Shown here piece by piece: positions 49,710 to 59,257 of a stretch of DNA of 64,000 bases. Positions within the stretch are counted from its first letter, which is position 1. Every line of letters begins with the position of its first letter. The notes beneath the pieces were generated by a model, which saw only the letters and a program-made list of their open reading frames with translations, was not told the origin of the DNA and did not search any database. Position numbers and translations under genes: made by a program. This DNA comes from DASZUK01 sp963745595 (GTDB taxonomy: Bacteria; Actinomycetota; Acidimicrobiia; Acidimicrobiales; RAAP-2): NCBI GenBank assembly GCA_963745595.1, contig CAVUYB010000007.1:310001-374000 (forward strand). Direction: 5' to 3'.

Positions 49710-51431
49710 TCACCCCCGGGCCCGGTTGGCCGCGCTGACGACCGCGTTGAGCGACGCGTCGAGGATGCTCGAGTCCATACCGACGCCCCACCACGTCGAC
49801 CCGTCGGCACCGACCGCCTCCACGTAGGCCACCGCTGACGCGCCCGCCCCAGCGGTCAGCGCGTGCTCGCTGTAGTCCTTTACCTCGAAGACCGTCCCCA
49901 GCTCCTCGCCGAGGGCGGTGACGAGGGCGTCGATCGGCCCGTTGCCCTCCCCCCGCACCGTCCGGTGCTGGCCGTCGACGAGCAGCTGGGCGACGACGGT
50001 CGTCCGCCCGCCGCCGGTCGTCACCTCGCTGCTGATCAGCCGGACGCCGGCGTCGTCGGACAGGTACGTCTTGGTGAAGACATCCCACATCTCGCCCGGT
50101 CGGATGATCGTCCCGCTGGCCTCGGTGACCGCCTGGACCTGCTTGGAGAACTCGACCTGCAGCTGCCGTGGCAGGTCGAGCCCGTGCTCGGTGTCCATGA
50201 CGTACGCCACGCCGCCCTTGCCGGACTGGCTGTTGACCTGGATGATCGCCTCGTAGGTCCGGCCGACGTGCTTCGGGTCGATCGGCAGGTACGGCACCTC
50301 CCACTGCTCGTAGTCGTCGCCGAGGGCGGCCATCCCCTTCTTGATGGCGTCCTGGTGCGAACCGGAGAAGGCGGTGTAGACCAGGTCGCCGGCGTACGGG
50401 TGACGGGGATGGACGGGCATCCGCGTGGCGTACTCGGCCACCCGGCGGACCTTCTCGATGTCGCTGAAGTCGAGCGCCGGGTCGATGCCCTGGGAGAAGA
50501 GGTTCATGGCCAGGGTCACGGCGTCGACGTTGCCGGTTCGCTCGCCGTTGCCGAACAGCGTTCCCTCGACCCGGTCGACGCCGGCCAGCATGGCCTGCTC
50601 GGCCGCGGCCACCGCGGTGCCGCGGTCGTTGTGCGGGTGGACGCTGAGCACGATGCAGTCCCGGTTCCGGATCGTTCGGCCGAACCACTCGAGCACGTCC
50701 GCGTAGACGTTCGGCATGTACATCTCGACCGTGTTCGGCAGGTTGACGATGAGCGGCCGTTCCGGCGTCGGCTCGATGACGTCCATCACCGCCTCGCAGA
50801 TCTCGACCGCGAACTCCGGCTCGGTGCCCATGAAGCTCTCCGGCGAGTACTCGTAACGGATGGCCGTGCCGGGCACGGTCGCCTCGAACTTCCGGCAGAG
50901 CCGGGCCGCGCCGACCGCGATCTCGGTGATGCCGGCCCGGTCGAGGCCGAAGACGACCCGGCGCTGCAGCTCCGACGTCGAGTTGTAGAAGTGGACGATC
51001 GCCCGGGCGGCCCCGCGCAGCGACTCGAACGTCCGCTCGATCAGCTCGTCCCGGCACTGCACGAGGACCTGGATCTCGACGTCGTCGGGGATCAACCGCT
51101 CCTCGATGATCTGGCGCTGGAAGTCGTAGTCGGTCTGCGACGCGGACGGGAACCCGACCTCGATCTCCTTGAACCCGACCTCCACCAGCGTGCGGAACAG
51201 GGCCAGCTTCCGCTCCGGGTCCATCGGGTCGACGAGCGCCTGGTTGCCGTCCCGCAGGTCGACGCTGGCCCATCGCGGCGCCTTCGTCAGCCGCCGGTCC
51301 GGCCACGTCCGGTCCGGCAGCTCCAGCGGCCGGTACGGGCGGTAGAGGTGGAACGGCATCGGCGAGACGTCGCAGGGCAGGTCGAACCGGGCGCCGCTCG
51401 GTTGGCCGTGGTCGTGTGGGGCTGCGCTCAT
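49710..51431 (-). CDS. leuA: 2-isopropylmalate synthase
   Basis: 573 residues from ATG 51431, with GGAGGAAGAGAG upstream. This is the long actinobacterial form: MPFHLYRPYRPLELPDRTWP, WASVDLRDGNQALVDPMDPE (catalytic Arg-Asp), FKEIEVGFPSASQTDYDF, IVLSVHPHNDRGTAVAAAEQ with the HxH metal site, VEGTLFGNGERTGNVDAVTL, and a C-terminal leucine-binding regulatory domain (about 435-570). It condenses 2-ketoisovalerate and acetyl-CoA, the committed step of leucine synthesis. A putative leader peptide with three consecutive Leu codons and an attenuator precede it (51504-51603). Confidence 0.95.
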   Translation of the reverse strand: MSAAPHDHGQPSGARFDLPCDVSPMPFHLYRPYRPLELPDRTWPDRRLTKAPRWASVDLRDGNQALVDPMDPERKLALFRTLVEVGFKEIEVGFPSASQTDYDFQRQIIEERLIPDDVEIQVLVQCRDELIERTFESLRGAARAIVHFYNSTSELQRRVVFGLDRAGITEIAVGAARLCRKFEATVPGTAIRYEYSPESFMGTEPEFAVEICEAVMDVIEPTPERPLIVNLPNTVEMYMPNVYADVLEWFGRTIRNRDCIVLSVHPHNDRGTAVAAAEQAMLAGVDRVEGTLFGNGERTGNVDAVTLAMNLFSQGIDPALDFSDIEKVRRVAEYATRMPVHPRHPYAGDLVYTAFSGSHQDAIKKGMAALGDDYEQWEVPYLPIDPKHVGRTYEAIIQVNSQSGKGGVAYVMDTEHGLDLPRQLQVEFSKQVQAVTEASGTIIRPGEMWDVFTKTYLSDDAGVRLISSEVTTGGGRTTVVAQLLVDGQHRTVRGEGNGPIDALVTALGEELGTVFEVKDYSEHALTAGAGASAVAYVEAVGADGSTWWGVGMDSSILDASLNAVVSAANRARG

Positions 51432-51503
51432 AGTCGCTCTCTCTTCCTCCTCCGACTGCGTCTTTCGCTGACTGGCTCTGGGCCTCAACGGCGCTGGGCC
51501 AAC

Positions 51504-51534
51504 AAAAAACCCCCTGGCCTTCCGGCGCAGGAGG
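51504..51534 (-). terminator. Intrinsic terminator in the leuA leader (attenuator)
   Basis: Minus strand: CCTCCTG-C-GCC, loop GGAA, GGC-CAGGGGG, then TTTTTT. This is a strong stem with a stable tetraloop and a six-T tail, 73 nt before the leuA ATG. Another perfect hairpin (51540-51563, arms GGCGAACGC and GCGTTCGCC) lies directly between the leader stop and this terminator. Confidence 0.85.
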
Positions 51535-51564
51535 TTGCGGGCGAACGCGGTGTGGCGTTCGCCG

Positions 51565-51603
51565 TCAGGTAAGCAGCAGGTCCGAGGTCGGCACTCCGTA
51601 CAT
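51565..51603 (-). CDS. Putative leuA leader peptide
   Basis: Twelve-codon ORF MYGVPTSDLLLT with three consecutive Leu codons (CTG CTG CTT), ending in TGA directly before a perfect 9-bp hairpin, which is followed by a terminator. Leucyl-tRNA shortage would stall a ribosome at the Leu run and alter folding of the leader. No strong Shine-Dalgarno precedes it, so it may be leaderless. Confidence 0.75.
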   Translation of the reverse strand: MYGVPTSDLLLT

Positions 51604-51649
51604 AGTGCGTCAATGGTGCCAAACGCCGCTGGGTTCGTCAAGGGGTACG

Positions 51650-51802
51650 GTGGACGCCGTGCTTCGCCGACTCCTTTTGCTCGCCGTCCTCGTCGGCGTG
51701 GCTGCCGCCGCCCGACAGCTGCTGCTCGCCCGCAACGGGCCGGGAGCGGTCGGCAGCCCGGACCGCTGGCCGGCAGTACCCCGCAAGCCGACCGACAGCT
51801 GA
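51650..51802 (+). CDS. Possible small membrane protein
   Basis: About 50 residues from GTG 51650 (AAGGGG seven bases upstream). RRLLLLAVLVGVAAAARQLL forms one membrane helix, followed by a polar tail that ends WPAVPRKPTDS. It resembles the small single-span proteins often found in actinobacteria, but nothing else supports it. The start is divergent from the leuA leader. An alternative GTG lies at 51659. Confidence 0.4.
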   Translation: MDAVLRRLLLLAVLVGVAAAARQLLLARNGPGAVGSPDRWPAVPRKPTDS

Positions 51803-51860
51803 CCGACCCGGGCGTGCAGCTCCTGCCGTTTCGGAGAGGGTCGATGCTCGGGAGCTGCCG

Positions 51861-52343
51861 TCAGCTGGCCAGCCGGCCGCGAGGTCGCTCGGTGACCCGC
51901 ACGTCGACTTCGCATCCGAGGACATAGAGCAAAGAAACCAGCTGACGCATCGACTTGGCATAGTTCGTAGGGTCGAGAAGACGATAGAACTGCGCGGGCG
52001 ACGTACCCAACCAGCGCGCCACCTCACGAACCGAGAGCCCAGAGGCCTCGAACCGCTCACGAGCTTCCTGCGTCAGGCGATAAAGGGTCAGCTCTGCCAT
52101 GTAGGAAGGATCTTCGTTGTACTCGAGTACGGCGTCCACGTGCACGCTGCCCTCGACACCGGACGCCAACCGATACGTGAAGCCTTCTCGTCCCAACTCC
52201 GGATCGACGAACACCTTTGTGATCCGATCGTCCGCCGAGGGCCTCGGATCGACCTTGGCGTAGGGCAAGACCAGCGTCCGGCTGCGAAGACGGACCTCGA
52301 AGGCCCGCTTACGGTTGTTCGCGGTGACGCCAAGAATCTTCAC
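51861..52343 (-). CDS. HTH protein, probable antitoxin of a DUF4160 module
   Basis: 160 residues from GTG 52343, which overlaps the stop of the upstream DUF4160 gene as GTGA. The N-terminal half is beta-rich (GVTANNRKRAFEVRLRSRTL, SVHVDAVLEYNEDPSYMAEL), as in DUF2442-like proteins. The C-terminal half has a helix-turn-helix: ARERFEASGLSVREVARWLG-TSPAQFYRLLDPTNYAKSMR, followed by QLVSLLYVLGCEVDVRV. A DNA-binding second gene after a small DUF4160 gene, with an operator upstream, suggests a toxin-antitoxin-type operon. Confidence 0.8.
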   Translation of the reverse strand: MKILGVTANNRKRAFEVRLRSRTLVLPYAKVDPRPSADDRITKVFVDPELGREGFTYRLASGVEGSVHVDAVLEYNEDPSYMAELTLYRLTQEARERFEASGLSVREVARWLGTSPAQFYRLLDPTNYAKSMRQLVSLLYVLGCEVDVRVTERPRGRLAS

Positions 52344-52535
52344 AACTTCTTCTCCCTCACCAACTCACGCAGCAGCCCTTCGATCCGCCCAGATGCCTGG
52401 CCCTTCATCGGCTGCCACTTGTCGAGGTCCCACTTCACGACCAACTTGCCGTCCCGGTACACGTGCACGTGCCGAGGACTGTGATCACCGATCCACGAGA
52501 GGAAGACGTAGCCCCCCCCGGCGGACCTTGGACAC
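52340..52535 (-). pseudogene. DUF4160 protein, frame broken in a run of eight G
   Basis: From GTG 52535 the frame reads VSKVRR and meets eight consecutive G (minus strand, 52512-52519). Beyond them, one frame over, come GGYVFLSWIGDHSPRHVHVY, RDGKLVVKWDLDKWQPMKGQ and ASGRIEGLLRELVREKKL, a typical DUF4160 protein with its RHVHV strand. With seven G the ORF is continuous (about 64 residues); as given it is one base too long (196 nt). Sequencing error or phase variation in the G-tract would both explain it. It precedes the HTH gene with a 4-bp overlap. Confidence 0.75.
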
Positions 52536-52542
52536 GCAATAA

Positions 52543-52562
52543 TGTTACCGTATTTGGTAACA
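52543..52562. promoter_or_regulatory. Operator palindrome of the DUF4160/HTH module
   Basis: TGTTACC-GTATTT-GGTAACA, with perfect 7-bp arms, ends 8 bp before the GTG at 52535 and overlaps an AT-rich stretch with TAACAT on the minus strand as a possible -10. Repressor binding here would block transcription of the module. Confidence 0.65.
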
Positions 52563-52669
52563 CTTTTGGACTGGCCGGCGACGAGCTCTCCGGAACGTCG
52601 CGTCCGGCGCGAACTGCTCAGGTCGACATCAAGCTCCAGGATGATGGAGACGCCAATGTCAGGAGCCGG

Positions 52670-53272
52670 TTACGACCGGCGGTCCCGGCGGGCCTTGCTC
52701 CGGACCTTCGCCCCGCCGAGGATGCTGTACAGCCGCAGGTGGACGAGCGGCGCGCCGGGCACCGCCCGCTCGCTCAGCCGGACGTCCCGACCGCCGAGGA
52801 TGCTGAAGCCGCTCACGTCGACCTGGACGCCGGCCGGCACGACGACGTCAGCGCCGCCGAGGACGGTGACGACGGTCATCGTCGCGGTCGGGCCGCTCAG
52901 CTCGGCGCCGCGCAGGTCGACGTCCATCCCGCCGAGCAGGGTGAGGACGACCTGGTGCTCGGGCAGCCGGTAGTGGCCGCGCCGGCGGAAGCCGCCGATC
53001 GGGCTGACCCACCACCGGGTCCGGCCGCCGGACCCGGTGACCGGCAACGGCGACGGCGCGGGGGCCGGCAGGTCGGCGACGAGGGCGGCCAGCTCCGGCT
53101 GGACGGTCGCCCGGTAGGCGCGGTCGACGCGGTCGACGAGCTCTTCGAGCGTGAGCCGGCCCTCGGCGGACGCCTCACCGAGGCGGGTGACGACGGCGTC
53201 GCGGTCGGCATCGGACGCCCGCACCGGCGGCCGCTCCCGCCCCGACCCGCGGCCACCCGGCACCACGGTCAT
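52670..53272 (-). CDS. DUF1707 protein with LiaF-like C-terminal domain
   Basis: 200 residues. The N-terminal DUF1707 domain reads RASDADRDAVVTRLGEASAE-GRLTLEELVDRVDRAYRATV. After a Pro-rich linker, a beta-helical domain with repeated LLGG/VLGG/ILGG motifs (LTLLGGMDVDLRGAEL, TVLGGADVVVPAGVQVDVSG-FSILGGRDVRL, YSILGGAKV) matches the cell-wall-stress (LiaF/VraT-like) C-terminal domain. Cytoplasmic or membrane-associated; function uncertain. It starts 1 bp after the serA stop on the same strand, so the genes may be co-transcribed. Confidence 0.85.
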   Translation of the reverse strand: MTVVPGGRGSGRERPPVRASDADRDAVVTRLGEASAEGRLTLEELVDRVDRAYRATVQPELAALVADLPAPAPSPLPVTGSGGRTRWWVSPIGGFRRRGHYRLPEHQVVLTLLGGMDVDLRGAELSGPTATMTVVTVLGGADVVVPAGVQVDVSGFSILGGRDVRLSERAVPGAPLVHLRLYSILGGAKVRSKARRDRRS

Positions 53273-53273
53273 C

Positions 53274-54851
53274 TCAGAGGCTGATCCGGTGAAGATCGAG
53301 GATGCCGGCGTCGCCCCGCAGCCGGGCCAGCGCGTCGTCCGGCGCGGGCTCGCCGGTGGCGAGCACCATCAGCGCGGACCCCTTACCCGGCTCCTCGCTC
53401 GGCCCGACGGCCATCGAGGAGATCGAGATGCCGGCGTCGCCGAGGACGACGCCGACGACGCCGATCATCCCCGGCCGGTCGTCGTTGCGGACGACGAGCA
53501 TGTGCGGCGTCGGCGGGACCTCGACCGCGTAGTCGTCGACCATGACGACGCGGGGCTCGACCCGGGCACCGGCCCCGGTGAGCGTGCCGGCGACCGCGTG
53601 GGTGCCCGAACGCACGGTGACGAGGCTCTTGTAGTTCGGCGACGTCGCGGTCGACGTCTCCTGGACGTGCAGTCCGCGCTGCTCGGCGAGCTGCGGCGCG
53701 TTGACGTACGAGACCGGCTCCTCGGTCGTCGACGCGAACAGACCCTTGAGGATCGAGAGCGTCAGGATGCCGGTCGACACGCCGGCCAGGTCGCCGCGGT
53801 ACTCGATCTCGAGGCGGTCCGGCAGCCCCTCGTGCAGGCCGGCGAAGAACCGTCCGAGCTGCTCGGCCAGGGGCATGAACGGCCGGACGGCCTCGGAGAC
53901 GTCGGTCGCGGCGACGTTGACCGCATACGGCACGAAGTCGCCGGCCAGCGCCAGCAGGACCTGTTCGGCGATCGTCACGCCGGCCTTGTCCTGGGCCTCC
54001 TCCGTCGACGCGCCGAGGTGGGGCGTGACGACGACCTCGGGCAGCTCGAACAGCGGGGAGGTGCCCGGCGGCTCCTTGGCGAAGACGTCGAGCCCGGCGC
54101 CGCCGACGATGCCGTCGCGGATGGCCTCGGCCAGCGCCTCCTCGTCGACGATGCCGCCGCGGGAGGTATTGATGATCCGGATGCCCGGCTTCGCCTTGGC
54201 CAGCAGGTCCCGCCCGACCAGGCCGACCGTCTCCGGCGTCTTCGGCGTGTGGATGCTGACGAAGTCGGACTCCGCGAAGAGCTCCTCGATCGAGCGCAGC
54301 TCGACGCCCATCGCCCGGGCCCGGTCGGCCGAGATGTACGGGTCGAACGCCAGCAGCCGCATGCCGAAAGCCAGCGCCCGCTGGGCGACGAGCGAGCCGG
54401 CCCGGCCGAGGCCGACGACACCGAGCACCTTGCCGTGCAGCTCGACGCCCTCCCACTTCGACCGCTCCCACCGCCCGGCGACGAGCGCCGCGTGGGCCTG
54501 GGGGATGTTCCGCGCCTGGGCCAGCAGCAGCCCCATCGCCTGCTCGGCGACGGACAGGATGTTCGACGTCGGCGCGTTGACGACCATGACGCCGCGCTCG
54601 GTCGCCACCGGTACCTCGACGTTGTCGAGCCCGACACCGGCCCGCCCGACGACGACGAGATCGGCCCCGGCCTCGAGCACGGCCGCGTTCACCTGGGTGG
54701 ACGACCGGATGATGAGGGCGTGGGCCCCCGGCACGACCTCGAGGAGCTCGTCGGGGTTCAACCCTTCCTGCACATCGACCTCGTGGCCGGCGTGGGCCAG
54801 CAGGTCGAGCCCTCGCTGGGCGATCTTCTCCGTTACCAGTACCCGTGCCAC
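53274..54851 (-). CDS. serA: D-3-phosphoglycerate dehydrogenase
   Basis: 525 residues from GTG 54851 (GAGGAGAG upstream), the long form with an intervening domain and an ACT domain. Landmarks: VVGRAGVGLDNVEVPVATER, the NAD motif GKVLGVVGLGRAGSLVAQRA, catalytic Arg in IINTSRGGIVDEEALAEAIR, Glu in GAGLDVFAKEPPG and His in VVVTPHLGASTEEAQDKAG. The ACT domain starts near 450 (HMLVVRNDDRPGMIGVVGVV). First step of phosphorylated serine synthesis, probably feedback-controlled by serine. serC lies 1.4 kb away on the other strand. Confidence 0.95.
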   Translation of the reverse strand: MARVLVTEKIAQRGLDLLAHAGHEVDVQEGLNPDELLEVVPGAHALIIRSSTQVNAAVLEAGADLVVVGRAGVGLDNVEVPVATERGVMVVNAPTSNILSVAEQAMGLLLAQARNIPQAHAALVAGRWERSKWEGVELHGKVLGVVGLGRAGSLVAQRALAFGMRLLAFDPYISADRARAMGVELRSIEELFAESDFVSIHTPKTPETVGLVGRDLLAKAKPGIRIINTSRGGIVDEEALAEAIRDGIVGGAGLDVFAKEPPGTSPLFELPEVVVTPHLGASTEEAQDKAGVTIAEQVLLALAGDFVPYAVNVAATDVSEAVRPFMPLAEQLGRFFAGLHEGLPDRLEIEYRGDLAGVSTGILTLSILKGLFASTTEEPVSYVNAPQLAEQRGLHVQETSTATSPNYKSLVTVRSGTHAVAGTLTGAGARVEPRVVMVDDYAVEVPPTPHMLVVRNDDRPGMIGVVGVVLGDAGISISSMAVGPSEEPGKGSALMVLATGEPAPDDALARLRGDAGILDLHRISL

Positions 54852-54923
54852 TGGGGCTCTCCTCGCTCGTTCCGTCGCTGTCCCGCCCCCGGTACTGCTC
54901 CGCCGATCACTGCCTAGCAGGTC

Positions 54924-54988
54924 TGGCCGGCCCCCGGCGAAAGGCTGGCCGGCCGCCGGCGAAAGGCTGGCCGGCCGCCGGCAAAGGG
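54924..54988. repeat. 22-bp tandem repeat, about three copies
   Basis: Units of the form TGGCCGGCCGCCGGCGAAAG-GC repeat with a 22-bp period between serA and the aminotransferase gene. The third copy runs into the aminotransferase stop region. The units are GC palindromic (GGCCGGCC), so the array could also terminate transcription of the aminotransferase gene. Confidence 0.8.
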
Positions 54989-54993
54989 ACTGG

Positions 54994-56247
54994 TCAGCCC
55001 TCGGCGAAGAAGCTGGCCAGCCGGGAGACCCCCTCGACGAGGTCGTCGTCACCGAGGGCGTACGACATCCGGAAGTAGCCCGGCGCACCGAACGCCTCGC
55101 CCGGCACGACCGCCACCTTGGCCTCGACGATGCACCGTTCGGCCAGCTCCTCGCTGCTCAGCGACCGGCTCCCCCGCACCTCCCGGCCGAGCAGGCCCTT
55201 GACGGACGGGAACGCGTAGAACGCGCCTTCCGGCTCGACACAGCTCACGCCGTCGATCTCGTTCAGCAGCCGGTGGATCGTCCGCCGACGCCGGTCGAAC
55301 GCGTCGCGCATCATCGCCACCGCGGCCAGGTCGCCGGAGACGGCGGCCAGCGCGGCCCGCTGGGAGACGTTGCCGACGTTCGACGTCTCGTGCGACTGGA
55401 TGTTGTTCGCCGCGGTCACCGCGTCGACCGGCCCGATCATCCAGCCGACCCGCCAGCCGGTCATCGCGTACGTCTTGGCGACGCCGTTGACGACGATGCA
55501 GCGGTCGGCCAGCTCGGGCACGAGGACCGGCATCGAGTGCTGCTCGGCCCCGCCGTAGACGAGGTGCTCGTAGATCTCGTCCGTCACGACCCAGAGGCCA
55601 CGCTCGACCGCCCAGCGGCCGATCGCTTCGACCTCGTCACGCGGGTAGACCGCGCCGGTCGGGTTGCACGGCGAGACGAATAGCAGCGCCTTCGTCCGCC
55701 GCGTCACCGCCGCGTCGAGCTGCGCCACGGTCGCCCGGAACCCGGTCGTCTCGTCGGCGGAGACGACGACCGGCACACCACCGGCCAAGGCGATCGACTC
55801 GGGGTACGTCGTCCAGTACGGCGCCAGCACGAGCACCTCGTCGCCGGGGTCGCAGAGCACCGCGAACACGTTCGACACCGCCTGCTTGCCGCCGTTCGTG
55901 ATCAGTACCTGCGCCGCGGCCACGTCGTAGCCGGAGTCTCGCTTCGTCTTCGCGGCGACCGCCTCGCGTAGCTCCGGCAGGCCGCCGGTCGGCGTGTACC
56001 GGTGGTTCTTCGGGTCCCGGCAGGCCGCGACCGCCGCCTCGACGATCTCGTCGGGCGTCGGGAAGTCCGGCTCACCGGCGCCGAAGCCGATGACGTGCTC
56101 CCCGGCCGCCCGGAGCGCCTTCGCCTTGGCGTCGACCGTCAGCGTCGCCGACGGCGACACCGCGGCGGCCCGGGCGGAGATCCTGGACTTGGTGGTCCCG
56201 GGGCTCCCGATCTCGGAGTTTGCAGTGCTCGTGGACACGAGTGCCAT
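54994..56247 (-). CDS. Aspartate/aromatic-type aminotransferase, class I
   Basis: 417 residues from ATG 56247, with a GTG at 56238 as alternative. Fold-type I PLP enzyme: SPSATLTVDAKAKALRAAGE, VIGFGAGEPDFPTPDEIVEA, HRYTPTGGLPELREAVAAKT, PYWTTYPESIALAGGVPVVV, FVSPCNPTGAVY, VVTDEIYEHLVYGG, the PLP Lys in VVNGVAKTYAMTGWRVGWMI, and the C-terminal YFRMSYALGDDD with the carboxylate-binding Arg. Aspartate:2-oxoglutarate transfer is the usual activity of this subgroup. The start codon overlaps that of serC on the other strand (CATG). Confidence 0.92.
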   Translation of the reverse strand: MALVSTSTANSEIGSPGTTKSRISARAAAVSPSATLTVDAKAKALRAAGEHVIGFGAGEPDFPTPDEIVEAAVAACRDPKNHRYTPTGGLPELREAVAAKTKRDSGYDVAAAQVLITNGGKQAVSNVFAVLCDPGDEVLVLAPYWTTYPESIALAGGVPVVVSADETTGFRATVAQLDAAVTRRTKALLFVSPCNPTGAVYPRDEVEAIGRWAVERGLWVVTDEIYEHLVYGGAEQHSMPVLVPELADRCIVVNGVAKTYAMTGWRVGWMIGPVDAVTAANNIQSHETSNVGNVSQRAALAAVSGDLAAVAMMRDAFDRRRRTIHRLLNEIDGVSCVEPEGAFYAFPSVKGLLGREVRGSRSLSSEELAERCIVEAKVAVVPGEAFGAPGYFRMSYALGDDDLVEGVSRLASFFAEG

Positions 56248-57412
56248 GATTCCATACGTGCCCCCCACCGCTGACACCCCCGACATCCAGATCCCCCCGA
56301 ACCTCCTCCCCAAGGACGGCCGGTTCGGCGCCGGCCCCTCCAAGGTCCGCCCCGAGCAGGTCACCGGCCTGCTCGACGTGTCGACCACCTACCTCGGCAC
56401 GAGCCACCGCCAGAAGCCGGTCAAGTCGGTCGTCGGCCGCATCCGCCAGGGCCTCCGGGACCTCTTCTCGCTGCCCGACGGTTACGAGGTCGCCCTCGGC
56501 AACGGTGGGACGACCGCGTTCTGGGACGCCGCGACGTTCGGGCTGATCGACGCCCAGAGCCAGCACCTCTCGTTCGGCGAGTTCTCGTCGAAGTTCGCCA
56601 CCGCGGCCAAAGCCGCCCCGCACCTGAAGGACCCCCAGGTCATCGAGTCGGCCGCCGGCACCCACCCGTTGCCGGCCGCCGATCCGGCCATCGACCTCTA
56701 TGCGCTGACCCACAACGAGACGTCGACCGGCGTCGCCATGACCATCCGCCGGCCGCCCGGCGCGGCCCTCCCGGCCGACGGTGGCGGGCTCGTCGCGGTC
56801 GACGCCACGTCCGGCGCCGGCGGCCTCCGCGTCGATCCGGCCGAGTTCGACGCGTACTACCTCGCCCCGCAGAAGTGCTTCGCTTCCGACGGCGGCCTGT
56901 GGCTGGCCCTTCTCTCGCCGGCCGCCCAGGAGCGGATCGAACGGATCAGCACCTCCGGACGGTGGGTGCCGGCGTTCTTGGACCTGAAGATCGCCCTCGA
57001 CAACTCGAAGCTCGACCAGACGTACAACACGCCCGCGTTGACGACGCTGTACCTGCTGGCCGAGCAGCTCGACTGGATGCTCGCCGGCGGCGGCCTCGAG
57101 TGGACCGCCGGGCGCTGCGACCGGTCGGCCGAGATCCTCTACACCTGGGCCGAGCAGTCCGACTTCGCCCGGCCGTTCGTCGAGAACCCGGCCGACCGCA
57201 GCCACGTCGTCGGGACGATCGACTTCGTCGACGCGGTCGACGCGGCCACCGTCGCCAAGGTGCTGCGGGCCAACGGCGTCGTCGACACCGAGCCGTACCG
57301 CAAGCTCGGTCGCAACCAGCTCCGCGTCGCCATGTTCCCGGCGATCGACCCCGAGGACGTCGCCGCCCTCTGCGCCTGCGTCAACCACGTCGTCGGGGCC
57401 CTTTCTGTCTGA
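56246..57412 (+). CDS. serC: Phosphoserine aminotransferase
   Basis: 388 residues from ATG 56246, or 384 from GTG 56258. This is the actinobacterial form of SerC: IPPNLLPKDGRFGAGPSKVR, LGTSHRQKPVKSVVGRIRQG, YEVALGNGGTTAFWDAATFG, LTHNETSTGVAM, VDATSGAGGLRVDPAEFDAY and the PLP Lys in YYLAPQKCFASDGGLWLALL. Converts 3-phosphohydroxypyruvate to phosphoserine after SerA. The ATG overlaps the divergent aminotransferase start, leaving no room for two ribosome binding sites; leaderless transcripts or the GTG start are likely. Confidence 0.93.
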   Translation: MIPYVPPTADTPDIQIPPNLLPKDGRFGAGPSKVRPEQVTGLLDVSTTYLGTSHRQKPVKSVVGRIRQGLRDLFSLPDGYEVALGNGGTTAFWDAATFGLIDAQSQHLSFGEFSSKFATAAKAAPHLKDPQVIESAAGTHPLPAADPAIDLYALTHNETSTGVAMTIRRPPGAALPADGGGLVAVDATSGAGGLRVDPAEFDAYYLAPQKCFASDGGLWLALLSPAAQERIERISTSGRWVPAFLDLKIALDNSKLDQTYNTPALTTLYLLAEQLDWMLAGGGLEWTAGRCDRSAEILYTWAEQSDFARPFVENPADRSHVVGTIDFVDAVDAATVAKVLRANGVVDTEPYRKLGRNQLRVAMFPAIDPEDVAALCACVNHVVGALSV

Positions 57413-58225
57413 CCCGCCGTCTGACCCGGCGCCGAGCCGGCCGGACCTCGTCCTCGTCCACGGCCTCGGCAGCGCCAGCAGCTACTGGGACAACCTGCGC
57501 CCGGCGCTCGAGCGCGACTACCGGGTCACCGCGATCGACCTGCCCGGCCACGGCCCCGGGGCCGTCGGTCTCACCGCGGCGGAAGCCCAACCAGAACGGC
57601 TCGCCGCCTCGGTGGCCCACGAGCTCGGGCGGCGGGGTATCGACGGTCCGGCGCACCTGGTCGGCCTGTCGCTCGGCGGTTGGGTCGTCCTCGAGATGGC
57701 CGCCCTCGACCCGGCCGCCGGATGCCCGGCGGCCAGCGTGACCGCGTTCGCCCCGGCCGGGCTCTGGCGCGACGGCGCGACGATCCCGCTCGAACGCGAG
57801 GAGGTCCTCCTCCACCACGCGCTCGCCGTCGTCGACCCGTTCGTCCCGTTGCTCGCCCGGCTCCGGTTCGTCCGCCAGCTCGGCCTGCGCAAGAACGTCG
57901 CCCACCCCGAACGGGCCACCCGGGCCCAGTTCACCGCGGCCGCCCGGGCGCTGCGGCAGGCTCGCGGCTACGGCGCCTGCGACCGCGCCGCCTGCGACGA
58001 CCGCTTCGACCGGGGCGGCCGGATCGGGCGCGACGTGCCGGTCACCGTCGCCTTCGGCGACGCCGACCGGACGCTGCCGCCGGACTCCAGCCAGGAGCGG
58101 TCGCTCCTCCCGGCCCACGCCGACTGGGTCACCGTCGCCGACTGCGGCCACGCGATGACGTGGGACCAGCCGGACACCTGCGTCGAGCTCATCCGGGCGA
58201 CGACCGCCCGGGCCGCTCAGCCGAC

Positions 58226-58229
<4 letters not shown>
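57405..58229 (+). CDS. Alpha/beta hydrolase without a standard start codon
   Basis: The protein is clear from about 57441: RPDLVLVHGLGSASSYWDNL (oxyanion motif), VTAIDLPGHGPGAVGL, Ser nucleophile elbow HLVGLSLGGWVVLEMAALD, VTVAFGDADRTLPPDSS and the catalytic His in TVADCGHAMTWDQPDT. No ATG, GTG or TTG occurs in frame between the serC gene and 57612, which is already past the first motif. CTG 57405, 8 bp before the end of serC, would give a 274-residue protein of normal length. A non-canonical start or a sequence error is possible. It overlaps the convergent ilvC end by 4 bp. Confidence 0.7.
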
Positions 58230-59257
<1,028 letters not shown>

